The notes under the pieces: model-generated
Seen by the model: only the letters and a program-made list of their open reading frames with translations
Database searches by the model: none
What the model was told of the DNA's origin: nothing
Source: JABFSS01 sp964497975
Lineage (GTDB): Bacteria > Patescibacteriota > Gracilibacteria > Peribacterales > Peribacteraceae
Direction: 5' to 3'
NCBI GenBank assembly: GCA_964497975.1
Contig: CAZCFO010000001.1
Coordinates: 248,001-312,000 of the forward strand
Length of the DNA stretch: 64,000 bases
Program-made: the position numbers and the translations under genes
In this document: in pieces, positions 56,682 through 64,000 of the stretch
Layout: every line of letters begins with the position of its first letter
Numbering within the stretch: the stretch's first letter is position 1

Positions 56682-57344
56682 TCACGCGGGCAATTTTTGC
56701 CTGAAGGAATCGATTCTGACATGGAACTGCCGGACGATATGCTCAGCCCTGTCCAAAAGAACGCCCGCATCCATGGCCTGCCGCGTCTCCGTTTGTCCCG
56801 ACACGATCACCCCGAAGATCATCGACCGCACGAGTCCGAATCTGCGCTGCAGATCGATCTCCAGATTGGCGATATCGTGATAATCGATGCTCTGAAGCAT
56901 GTGGACTTCATGCCCGCGGACCATCATCGGCGCGGGTCGCGGCAGGCGGTCCAGGCGACCCAGGATCAGATCGCACCGGTGGTGGATCAGCTCTATTTCT
57001 TTCTCCCATCTGCGAAGAACGCAGCTTTCCTGCGGGTTGAGAACGCAGCCGTCTTCCATCAGGAGACCGAGGGTTTCCGGCTGCCCGCGAACGGTTTTCC
57101 GCTGTCCGGAAAACCGGCCGCCCCCGTTCCACGGCGGCGCCAGAGGCATGATTTCCTCTTCCACAAAAGGAATCTTCACGACGGCCAGCCGCGTGTGATC
57201 CCTGCGCATTTGGCGCACGGTCTCCGCCGTCGGCTTGCCGCCGGGGTAGTACAGCTCGGTGGGGACGATCTCCACGCAGCCATCGGGCTGCAGTTTCTCC
57301 CTTTGAGCCTCTGCCACGGTGAAGAGCGGTAGTTCCTCGCGCAT
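56682..57344 (-). CDS. Hypothetical protein
   Basis: A 220-residue protein with no recognised family. It has a conserved-looking core (FVEEEIMPLAPPWNGGGRFSG and YYPGGKPTAETVRQMRRDHTR) and long helices in the C-terminal half (IELIHHRCDLILGRLDRL, then YHDIANLEIDLQRRF). Charged, no membrane segment. GACACT lies 8 nt before ATG 57344. It is separate from thyA by 40 nt but may share its transcript. Confidence 0.6.
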   Translation of the reverse strand: MREELPLFTVAEAQREKLQPDGCVEIVPTELYYPGGKPTAETVRQMRRDHTRLAVVKIPFVEEEIMPLAPPWNGGGRFSGQRKTVRGQPETLGLLMEDGCVLNPQESCVLRRWEKEIELIHHRCDLILGRLDRLPRPAPMMVRGHEVHMLQSIDYHDIANLEIDLQRRFGLVRSMIFGVIVSGQTETRQAMDAGVLLDRAEHIVRQFHVRIDSFRQKLPA

Positions 57345-57377
57345 AGCGGGGCAGTGTCCCCAAGGAAACTCCTCCGG

Positions 57378-57602
57378 TCAAGATATTGCGTCCGGTCCGG
57401 AATCAGCGGAGAGCGACCCGGAAGAGGTTTTTCGCCGTACGGACGCCAGGCAATACGTCGCCTCCAGCTGAAGAATGGCGGCATGAAACCGGTCCACAAT
57501 CTCCTCGGGCCGCCGTTTTTCCGGAGCAGTGCTCCGGTACTCATGCAGGGCGGGCATAAGCGGAAGATACTGCTTGTGAGCGTCAAAATCTTGCTGGCGC
57601 AT
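57378..57602 (-). CDS. Small hypothetical protein
   Basis: A 74-residue protein, mainly helical (LMPALHEYRSTAPEKRRPEEIVDRFHAAILQLEATY), with no recognised motif. The next gene downstream starts 33 nt later on the same strand. Supported mostly by codon pattern and absence of alternatives. The 209-nt gap upstream to 57812 shows no clear gene. Confidence 0.45.
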   Translation of the reverse strand: MRQQDFDAHKQYLPLMPALHEYRSTAPEKRRPEEIVDRFHAAILQLEATYCLASVRRKTSSGSLSADSGPDAIS

Positions 57603-57811
57603 TGGGTGCAGAGTGAAGACGCCCGGCGGGAAAAAGTCAAAAACAGACCTCTCAACAAGACGTTCTTGCCTCCGACATGCGTAAAATCCGTGTCAGTGAT
57701 GCCTCGCCGCAAACCGCCAGGCCATCTCCCCCTCGATACGTCCGCTGCGGCGGTCTACTCGGGATTACAAGGTCATGGCATGGATTCTTGGTGTGAAATC
57801 CTGAAGTTTTT

Positions 57812-58561
57812 TCAGTTTTTCGTTCCCGCATATCTCCATGCCATCTCAAAGATCTGCCGCTGTGTCTCCGCGACTTCTTTGCTTTCGATGATCACCCCGA
57901 ACATGTCCGGCTGCGACGCGAACGAGCAGATGGCGACCTTGGAATCGTAGATGTTGATCTCGTTGGTGAAGTCGAAGTCTCTGGCGGACACCAGGCGGAA
58001 CTCGCGCAGTTTTTCGCGGTCCTCGCCGTGGACTTTGCGCCCCGTGGGATCATCAGGCGCGATGCCGCGCAGGTGCACTCCCCGCTTCACGCGCTCCGCG
58101 ACGTATTCCTCGTCGTAGTTTTCCCAATACTTGCGGATGATCGCGCTGTTGCTGAAGTTGAGCAGCTCGCTCTTGGCGGTGAGCGTGTCCTCGTAGACCT
58201 TGCGGACGCCCTCCCAGCCCTCGAAGAACCGGACGTGGGGGCGGCGCTCTTTCTTCCCCTGGAGAGACCGGAGCTCTGGGAGAGACCGGTGGAGCGCGTC
58301 GGCGTTCTTGCGCGCCTCCACCGCCAGGTATTCGGGGGCGACGGGCGCATACCACTTTCCGCGCGCTTTTTTGACCAGCGTGAACCGGCCGTTCCGGACG
58401 AGCTCCTCCAGGATGTTGTAGGCGGTGATGCGGTTGATGCCGGTCACCTTCGCGTATTCCGACGCCGGGCCGGAGCTCAGCTGCAGACCCGCCAGATAAA
58501 GCTGCGCCTGGACGTCCGTGAGGCCGATGGATTCGAGAATGCGGAGGAGATCTTTCGCCAT
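57812..58561 (-). CDS. TrmB-family transcriptional regulator
   Basis: A 249-residue regulator. N-terminal winged helix (about 5-80; LESIGLTDVQAQLYLAGLQLSSGPASEYAKVTGINRITAYNILEELVRNG) is the TrmB/sugar-specific HTH. A C-terminal phospholipase-D-like or sensor fold follows (about 105-249; VRFFEGWEGVRKVYEDTLTAKSELLNFS, then INIYDSKVAICSF). Many archaeal and CPR homologues regulate metabolism. It diverges from glnA, and a palindrome between them is a likely operator, so it may control nitrogen genes, itself, or both. Confidence 0.85.
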   Translation of the reverse strand: MAKDLLRILESIGLTDVQAQLYLAGLQLSSGPASEYAKVTGINRITAYNILEELVRNGRFTLVKKARGKWYAPVAPEYLAVEARKNADALHRSLPELRSLQGKKERRPHVRFFEGWEGVRKVYEDTLTAKSELLNFSNSAIIRKYWENYDEEYVAERVKRGVHLRGIAPDDPTGRKVHGEDREKLREFRLVSARDFDFTNEINIYDSKVAICSFASQPDMFGVIIESKEVAETQRQIFEMAWRYAGTKN

Positions 58562-58656
58562 ACGTCAGGCGGGGAAGTCGGCAATGTGTAATGAAAAGCA
58601 AACGCGACGCCTGTGCGTGCCCGGAATTCCTCCCCTCCGTGCGCCGGGAGCGAGAT

Positions 58657-58681
58657 TACACTGTTGTTCAAAATATGAACA
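58657..58681 (+). promoter_or_regulatory. Candidate operator/promoter between the TrmB-like gene and glnA
   Basis: TGTTCA-AAATA-TGAACA (58665-58681) is a perfect 6-5-6 palindrome. TACACT (58657-58662) lies beside it and would be covered by a bound protein. Confidence 0.55.
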
Positions 58682-58774
58682 GAAAAACAATTGTGTTCGC
58701 GTCGCGTATTGGTGCATCGCCGCAGACCCAGTACAACAATTCCGTTCTCTTACTTCTTCTCTTTTCTTCCCTAT

Positions 58775-60292
58775 ATGAGCACCCTCGCCGATCCGCTCAC
58801 CGGAGCAATGCAGAAAGAACTGCTGAAAGTCCCGCGGCCGTTTGCGGGAGACGATCTCTCCTTCACGCCCAAGATGAAGACGGCGGAAGATGTGATCGCC
58901 TTCGCCAAGAAGCACGAATGCACCGTGCTCGACCTCACGTTCGTGGACGTTCCCGGCACGCTGCAGCACACCAGCAAGCCGATCCACGAGCTGGAGGATG
59001 TCCTGAAAAGCGCCGCAGGCTTCGACGGCAGCTCCATCCGCGGATTCCGCCAGATCCAGGAAAGCGACATGCTCCTGGTTCCTGACCCGTCCACGGCGAT
59101 CCTGGACACGTTCAAGACGGAGCAGACGGTCTCCGTGCTGTGCAACGTGAAGGACCCGATCACGGGCGAGTTCTACGACAGCAGCCCGCGCACGGTGGCG
59201 ATGCGCGCACTGGATTACCTGAAAGCCAGCAACGTGGCCGACATGGCGTACTTCGGTCCCGAGGCCGAATTCTTCATCTTCGATTCCGTGAAGTACGACG
59301 CGGGGGCCAACCATGCGTCCTACGCGGTGGATTCGACGGAAGGCATCTGGAACACGGGAGCGTCCGAGGACGGCATGAACGGCAACCTGGGCTACAAGAT
59401 CCGCCACAAGGAAGGCTACTTCCCGGTCTCTCCGATGGACCAGCAGCAGGACATCCGTTCCGCCATGGTGCGCGAGATGGAGCGCGCCGGCGTGAAGATC
59501 GAGACCTTCCACCACGAAGTCGCCACGGCAGGCCAGGCGGAGATCGACATGGAACGCGACGAGCTGCTGGTGATGGCCGACAAGCTGATGCGTTACAAGT
59601 ACATCGTCCGCAACGTTGCCAACCGCTTCGGCAAGACGGCCACCTTCATGCCCAAGCCCCTCTTCGGCGACAACGGCTCCGGCATGCACGTCCACATGAG
59701 CCTCTGGAAGGAGGGCAAGCCGCTCTTCGCGGGGAATGAATACGCGGGCCTGAGCAAGATGGCCCTGCACTACATCGCGGGCCTCCTGCACCACGCGGCG
59801 GCGCTCTGCGCGATCTGCAACCCCACCACCAACAGCTACAAGCGGCTTGTCCCTGGCTTTGAGGCTCCCGTGAACCTGATCTACTCCGCCCGCAACCGCA
59901 GCGCCGCGATCCGCATCCCGATGTATTCCAACAACCCCAAGGCGAAGCGCGTCGAGTTCCGCATGCCCGACCCCGCCTGCAACCCCTACCTGGCGTTCTC
60001 CGCGCTGATGCTCGCCGGTCTCGACGGCATCGAGAAGGGCATGATGCCGGGCGAGCACACCGACGGAAACCTGTACGACATGGCTCCGGAGAAGCTGGCC
60101 AGGATCAAGCATGCTCCCGCGAGCCTCGGCGAGGCGCTCGATGCCCTGGAAAAGGACCACGACTTCCTCACGAAGGGCGGCGTCTTCAGCAAGAGCTTCC
60201 TCGACAACTACATCTCCTGGAAGCGGACCGAAGCCGCCGACGAGGCCAAGCGGCCCACGGCGTCGGAATTCTACAAATACTACGACGTTTGA
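58775..60292 (+). CDS. glnA: Glutamine synthetase, type I
   Basis: A 505-residue GSI. The N-terminal beta-grasp domain has FDGSSIRGFRQIQESDMLLVPDP. Active-site motifs are YFGPEAEFFIFD, HHEVATAGQAEIDM, KPLFGDNGSGMHVHMSLWKEG, NPTTNSYKRLVPGFEAPV and RNRSAAIRIPMYS. The NLYDMAPEK string keeps the Tyr that is adenylylated in other GSI enzymes. It makes glutamine from glutamate and ammonia, and amt follows downstream. ATG 58775 starts the conserved N-terminus. Confidence 0.97.
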   Translation: MSTLADPLTGAMQKELLKVPRPFAGDDLSFTPKMKTAEDVIAFAKKHECTVLDLTFVDVPGTLQHTSKPIHELEDVLKSAAGFDGSSIRGFRQIQESDMLLVPDPSTAILDTFKTEQTVSVLCNVKDPITGEFYDSSPRTVAMRALDYLKASNVADMAYFGPEAEFFIFDSVKYDAGANHASYAVDSTEGIWNTGASEDGMNGNLGYKIRHKEGYFPVSPMDQQQDIRSAMVREMERAGVKIETFHHEVATAGQAEIDMERDELLVMADKLMRYKYIVRNVANRFGKTATFMPKPLFGDNGSGMHVHMSLWKEGKPLFAGNEYAGLSKMALHYIAGLLHHAAALCAICNPTTNSYKRLVPGFEAPVNLIYSARNRSAAIRIPMYSNNPKAKRVEFRMPDPACNPYLAFSALMLAGLDGIEKGMMPGEHTDGNLYDMAPEKLARIKHAPASLGEALDALEKDHDFLTKGGVFSKSFLDNYISWKRTEAADEAKRPTASEFYKYYDV

Positions 60293-60297
60293 TCCGG

Positions 60298-60324
60298 GAG
60301 GGGCGCGCGAGCGCCCCTCTTTTT
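60298..60324 (+). terminator. glnA terminator
   Basis: GAGGGGCGC, loop GCGA, GCGCCCCTC, then TTTTT. A perfect 9-bp GC stem. Confidence 0.93.
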
Positions 60325-60343
60325 CTTTCCTTCCCCAACTCAT

Positions 60344-60514
60344 ATGGAACATCTCAATGGTCACTCGCTCGAGCATGGGCTCGTGAAAGGCGGCCTCAAG
60401 CCGGGTACTGCCGCGGATGCCCTGCAGCATCAGGTCACAGACGATATCGAGGACGCTCTCAATGGATTCAATAGTAATGCTGATCCGAACCAGGATACCG
60501 GCGGCGAAGGATGA
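60344..60514 (+). CDS. Small hypothetical protein between glnA and amt
   Basis: A 56-residue frame beginning MEHLNGHSLEHGLVKGG and ending NQDTGGEG. Polar, Asp/Asn/Gly-rich, no membrane segment. Its stop (60512-60514) overlaps an in-frame ATG of amt (60511) as ATGA, an arrangement common in this genome. It sits exactly where GlnK (PII) is often found, but has no PII features. Could be a small regulator of the transporter. Confidence 0.5.
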   Translation: MEHLNGHSLEHGLVKGGLKPGTAADALQHQVTDDIEDALNGFNSNADPNQDTGGEG

Positions 60515-60540
60515 TTTTCCGCTTCTTTCCTCTCTTTCCC

Positions 60541-61857
60541 ATGGAATCCATTCTCAATTCCGGCGACACGGCCTTCGTTCTCGCGGCCACCGGCCTCGTC
60601 GCCCTCATGACGCCCGGATTGGCGTTCTTCTACGGAGGCCTCGTGAAGAGCAAGAACGTCCTCACCATCATGATGCAGAGCTTCATCGCAATGGGCGTCG
60701 TGACCGTGATCTGGTCGGTCCTGACCTTCTCTCTGGCCTTTGGCACCGACGTCGGCGGCTGGATCGGCGGCCTCGATCATCTCCTGATGAACGGCGTCGG
60801 CATGGAAGCCGGCGCGTACGGAGCGAGCATCCCCTATCTGGCCTTCTTCGCGTTCCAGATGATGTTCGCCATCATCACACCGGCGCTGATGACAGGCGCG
60901 TTTACGGAACGCATGAACTTCAAGGCGTATGTCGCCTTCATCGCCCTCTGGAGCGTGCTCGTGTACGCGCCGCTCGCCCACTGGGTATGGGGCGGCGGCT
61001 TCCTGGCCAAGCTCGGCGCAATCGACTTCGCGGGAGGCACGGTGGTGCACATCAGCGCGGGCATGGGGGCCCTGGCCTGCGTGTTCCTGCTGGGGAAGCG
61101 GCGCGAGACGGCGCACGTCGCCCACAACATTCCTGCAGCCGCTCTGGGTACCGCCCTGCTGTGGTTCGGCTGGTACGGCTTTAACGCCGGAAGCGCTTTG
61201 GCGGCAAACGGACAGGCGGCGATCGCCTTCGTGAACACACACGTCGCCGCGGCCATGTGCATGTCGACCTGGCTGCTGCTCTCGACCGTGATCGACAGGA
61301 AGGCCAGCATGATCGGCGCACTGACGGGAGCCGTGGCCGGCCTCGTGGCCATCACTCCCGCTGCGGGCTACGTGACGCCGATGTCGGCCCTGCTGATCGG
61401 CCTGGCGGCGGGCCTTGCCTGCTTCTCGGCGGTCAAATTCCGCACCTCCATGGGATGGGATGACGCCCTCGACGTATGGGGCTGCCACGGCGTGGGCGGC
61501 ATCACGGGCTCGATCCTGACCGGGGTGTTCGCGACGGAAAGCATCGGCGGCTTCTCGGGACTGATCGAGGGCAATACGGCGCAGTTCATGGCGAACCTCT
61601 ACGGAACGGGCATCGCGATGGCCTTCGGCTTCGGCGCGACGTTCGTGATCCTGGGCGCGATGAAGCTGGTGATGACCGTGGGAGTGAGCGCCGCCGAGGA
61701 GGAGATGGGTCTCGACGCTGTTTTGCACGGCGAGTCGGCCTACGACTTTGAGACGGCTCTGCCGGCCTACGCCATCCCGGCGGTGCGGGATGCGGCCACG
61801 GTGACGGCCATGTCGACGACGCTGCGCGAGATGGCGCCGGAATACTCGCGGGCCTGA
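60541..61857 (+). CDS. amt: Ammonium transporter
   Basis: A 438-residue Amt/Mep/Rh protein with 11 membrane helices. It has the N-terminal ALMTPGLAFFYGGLV, the first pore His in GGTVVHISAGMGAL, the second in DVWGCHGVGGITGS, and WFGWYGFNAGSAL. It takes up ammonium for glnA. ATG 60541 gives the usual N-terminus (MESILNSGDTAFVL); ATG 60511 would add 10 residues and couples with the small upstream gene. A terminator follows. Confidence 0.95.
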   Translation: MESILNSGDTAFVLAATGLVALMTPGLAFFYGGLVKSKNVLTIMMQSFIAMGVVTVIWSVLTFSLAFGTDVGGWIGGLDHLLMNGVGMEAGAYGASIPYLAFFAFQMMFAIITPALMTGAFTERMNFKAYVAFIALWSVLVYAPLAHWVWGGGFLAKLGAIDFAGGTVVHISAGMGALACVFLLGKRRETAHVAHNIPAAALGTALLWFGWYGFNAGSALAANGQAAIAFVNTHVAAAMCMSTWLLLSTVIDRKASMIGALTGAVAGLVAITPAAGYVTPMSALLIGLAAGLACFSAVKFRTSMGWDDALDVWGCHGVGGITGSILTGVFATESIGGFSGLIEGNTAQFMANLYGTGIAMAFGFGATFVILGAMKLVMTVGVSAAEEEMGLDAVLHGESAYDFETALPAYAIPAVRDAATVTAMSTTLREMAPEYSRA

Positions 61858-61875
61858 AAATCGAATACAGAAAAA

Positions 61876-61904
61876 GGGCGGAGTCCTCCTCCGCTCTTTT
61901 TTTT
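61876..61904 (+). terminator. amt terminator, bidirectional
   Basis: GGGCGGAG, loop TCCTC, CTCCGCTC with eight T; the left side is preceded by an A run, so it can also end the minus-strand gene that stops at 61907. Confidence 0.88.
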
Positions 61905-61906
61905 GA

Positions 61907-62248
61907 TCAGGCTTTCAGAATTTGCTGCGGCTGGTCTGTCGGGACTTCGTCTATGACGTGAACGTGCATTCCATCGTTCTCCACAGAAACATGCTCTCCG
62001 GTGATCTCCTTTGTTTCCTTCCGCGGTTGAACGGGGCCAGAAGAGAAAGACACATCTGCGGTCTCGAATGCGAATCGGATTCTTGAGGCCTCTGAGGAGG
62101 CATCAGAGCCCAAGACCTTTGCTATCTGCTCTCCCTGGTTCAGGAGAAGGAGGGTTCTCCGAATGGCCTCCTGCTGCTCGGGAGTGGCAGTCGCCTCGAA
62201 ACGAATCGTTTCCCCCTTCAGGTTCTTGCCATGGATTTCCACAGTCAT
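61907..62248 (-). CDS. Hypothetical protein
   Basis: A 113-residue protein beginning MTVEIHGKNLKGETIRFEATATPEQQEAI. Acidic, beta then helical, ends HVHVIDEVPTDQPQ. No recognised family or signal. The gene has host-like codon use and shares the terminator with amt. The 56 nt between it and the dipZ-like gene hold nothing recognisable. Confidence 0.55.
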   Translation of the reverse strand: MTVEIHGKNLKGETIRFEATATPEQQEAIRRTLLLLNQGEQIAKVLGSDASSEASRIRFAFETADVSFSSGPVQPRKETKEITGEHVSVENDGMHVHVIDEVPTDQPQQILKA

Positions 62249-62304
62249 AGGAGTGCAAAAAGAAAGGAGGACATGCTAAAGGGGCCATGAGAAGCCGGCA
62301 AGGC

Positions 62305-63999
62305 TTAGGCGCCGAACGTATAGGCATACCCCGCGACGCCCTTCCCGTGGATCTTCAGCAGAACGTCATGCTCGCCGTACTCTCCCGTAAAGAGCGTGAA
62401 GAGGTCGTTTTCGCTGATGGTGATCGTGGAGGTCTTCTTGCCGTCCACGTACACGTCCGCCGTCGCAGGGGACGCCCCTTTCTCCAGACCAAGGACCAGG
62501 TTCACCTCGCTGCCCAGCGCGTGGAAGCGAATCTCCCCCTCGATGCTTTCCAGTACCTGGCGCTCCTCGTCGGCGAGACGCCACTGGCCGGCCAGCGCAT
62601 ACTGATGGAGAGGAACAGCGGAAGGCATGACATACGAATGCACTACGTCATCGGGTTCTCCGGACGCATTGGCGAACGCGGGCCAGCTGCGGCTGCCCAG
62701 GTACACCTCCGGCGACCGGGGACGGCGGCTTCCCTCGGAGGCATCGGTGCCGATCACGGGGCCGGATGATGTCTTGCCGATTTCCGCAAGCAGGCTCTGG
62801 ATCGCCAGATCCGTCTCGTCGTAGTCCCCCTCTCCGAAATGCGTGTAGCGGATGTATCCCTCGGCATCGATCAGATACTTGGCGGGCCAGTAGCGGTTGG
62901 CGAACGCGCTCCAGGTTTTGAAGTCGTTGTCCTGCGCGACGGGATACGTGAGCCCGCGCTTTTTGATGGCGGCTTTGACGTTGCCTTCGTCTTTTTCGAA
63001 TACGAACTCCGGGGAGTGAACGCCGATGAGGACGAACGGCATATCCTTGAACTTGTCCCAGTAGCCCTGGATGTACGGCAGCGTCCGGATGCAGTTGATG
63101 CAGCTGTATGTCCAGAAATCGACCAGGACGACTTTGCCTTTGAGTGAGGCGAGCGTGAACGGCTGGCTGTTATGCCAGGGTCCGAGGCCGGAAAATTCAG
63201 GAGCACGAACGATTTTTGGAAGTTTTGGTAGATTCATAGAGGAGGAAACCGAAGAAGCCGAGGGAACCGATGTAACCGAGGATATCTGCTTCCCCGATGA
63301 CGCAGAAGAATTAGCGCGCCCCTCCGCTGGCGCGGTAGAAGAAATCGATGACAATTCCCGTGCAGGTGCGAAGAGCGCGTTTTCAATGCGCGTTCCAAAA
63401 TCTCCAAAGGGCACATGCTCAGCCAGCCATATCTGCGCTTCCATCAGATAGCCGTACTGCAATCCAACGGACGTGAGGATGAGGACGGCGCCGGCGAACT
63501 GTTTGATGCGTCCGGTGTACTTATTGAGCGAGCGGACGGACGCGACCGCGAATTGCCCCCCGTAGCCGACGATGAGCAGCGGAACAGCCGTCCCGAGCGC
63601 GTACGAGAGCAGGGCCAAAAAGGCCGTCAGGCCGGGTTCGTCTCGCACGAGGGCCAGCGCGAAGCCGAGCGCCGGGCCCGCGCAGGGCACCCACACCAGG
63701 CCGAGCGTGAATCCGACGATGAACGCCGTGAGAATGGAGTCCGATCCCAACCCGGAACGCGCCGCGGTCTGGACGTCGCTCCCCAGCTGCTGGATGCGCG
63801 CGGCAATCCGCGCTCCGGCTTCGATGGCGAGCCAACCAGCGACTTCCGCAACCGTCATCACGACCCAGCCGTACTTCCAGTAGAAGAAGCCGCCCAGCGC
63901 GGCGACGAGAAGCTGGACGGGCTTGTTGGACGTGAGGAAGCAGATCCCGAAGAGGAGAAGAACGTAGTACGTGGAGATCTGGATGATGTCCGCGACCGC
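62305..63999 (-). CDS. DipZ-like CcdA-thioredoxin fusion, 5' part missing
   Basis: About 565 residues are visible and the frame is open to the window edge. The visible N-terminal part is a CcdA/DsbD-beta electron-transfer membrane domain with one redox Cys (VWVPCAGPALGFALAL). A Ser/Ala-rich linker with a 9-nt-period DNA repeat (63238-63300) follows. Next is a TlpA-type thioredoxin with CxxC in FWTYSCINCIRTLPY (about 63080-63130), then a C-terminal beta domain like that of DipZ. It moves electrons across the membrane to reduce disulfides outside. The start lies beyond the window. Confidence 0.88.
   Translation of the reverse strand, partial: AVADIIQISTYYVLLLFGICFLTSNKPVQLLVAALGGFFYWKYGWVVMTVAEVAGWLAIEAGARIAARIQQLGSDVQTAARSGLGSDSILTAFIVGFTLGLVWVPCAGPALGFALALVRDEPGLTAFLALLSYALGTAVPLLIVGYGGQFAVASVRSLNKYTGRIKQFAGAVLILTSVGLQYGYLMEAQIWLAEHVPFGDFGTRIENALFAPARELSSISSTAPAEGRANSSASSGKQISSVTSVPSASSVSSSMNLPKLPKIVRAPEFSGLGPWHNSQPFTLASLKGKVVLVDFWTYSCINCIRTLPYIQGYWDKFKDMPFVLIGVHSPEFVFEKDEGNVKAAIKKRGLTYPVAQDNDFKTWSAFANRYWPAKYLIDAEGYIRYTHFGEGDYDETDLAIQSLLAEIGKTSSGPVIGTDASEGSRRPRSPEVYLGSRSWPAFANASGEPDDVVHSYVMPSAVPLHQYALAGQWRLADEERQVLESIEGEIRFHALGSEVNLVLGLEKGASPATADVYVDGKKTSTITISENDLFTLFTGEYGEHDVLLKIHGKGVAGYAYTFGA
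63238..63300. repeat. Nonamer repeat inside the DipZ-like linker, locus H
   Basis: GAGGAAACC, GAAGAAGCC, GAGGGAACC, GATGTAACC, GAGGATATC follow at exact 9-nt spacing. It encodes the SVTSVPSASSVSS linker. The end GAGGATATC resembles the GAGGATC core of the intergenic hairpins; the second arm is missing. Confidence 0.75.
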
Positions 64000-64000
64000 G

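Overview
The window is a GC-rich bacterial chromosome segment with short intergenic gaps and many 4-base ATGA stop/start overlaps. It uses the standard code: TGA is a stop in many genes. The gene style suggests a Candidate Phyla Radiation (Patescibacteria) genome, perhaps a Peregrinibacteria/Peribacteria-type lineage: many small lipoproteins, a divergent-PAP2 protein, a SecD carrying an inserted parvulin domain, few visible Shine-Dalgarno sites and many starts lying just behind a -10 box. This placement is inference from gene content only.

Layout. 1-5735: end of a CCC1/VIT1 transporter, a divergent PAP2 protein and a four-gene operon of unrecognised proteins. 5931-9493: HPF, ribosomal protein L25, a glycosyltransferase/UppP pair and a CuA-like cupredoxin lipoprotein. 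9541-11735: an OmpR/histidine-kinase pair whose promoter is shared, in the same geometry, by the cupredoxin gene and by a short terminated transcript. 11890-22397: sigma factor, membrane and secreted proteins, MFS transporter, PQQ-type sugar dehydrogenase, CorA and a beta-lactamase-fold protein. 22516-22590: tRNA-Glu(CTC).

About 22582-41539 is a lower-GC integrative element in the tRNA-Glu 3' end, flanked by the 9-bp direct repeat GGGCTGCCA. It carries a large serine recombinase, a split primase-helicase replication module with GTAAC repeats, a tyrosine recombinase, an excisionase-like protein with 15-bp iterons, and a defence cargo. The cargo is a type III restriction-modification operon with a DUF6978/DUF1828-like pair between mod and res, a Cas4-like Fe-S nuclease, an HNH nuclease and a GmrSD-like DUF262/DUF1524 protein.

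41752-64000 is host sequence again: a Hanks-type kinase, RlmH, an RlmD/TrmA-type methyltransferase, envelope and nucleotide-sugar genes, a SecD-P1-like lipoprotein next to SecD, a folate/thymidylate set (folB, folK, folE, folA, thyA), a nitrogen set (TrmB-like regulator, glnA, amt) and a DipZ-like CcdA-thioredoxin fusion cut by the window edge.

Two genome-wide habits stand out. First, gene borders carry long hairpins whose arms are 9-nt-period degenerate repeats, several with a GAGGATC core, and at least three conserved genes contain small in-frame repeat or palindrome insertions. Second, at least 16 host genes have a TANNNT -10-like hexamer (one is CATACT) only 6-11 nt before the start codon, which points to leaderless mRNAs.
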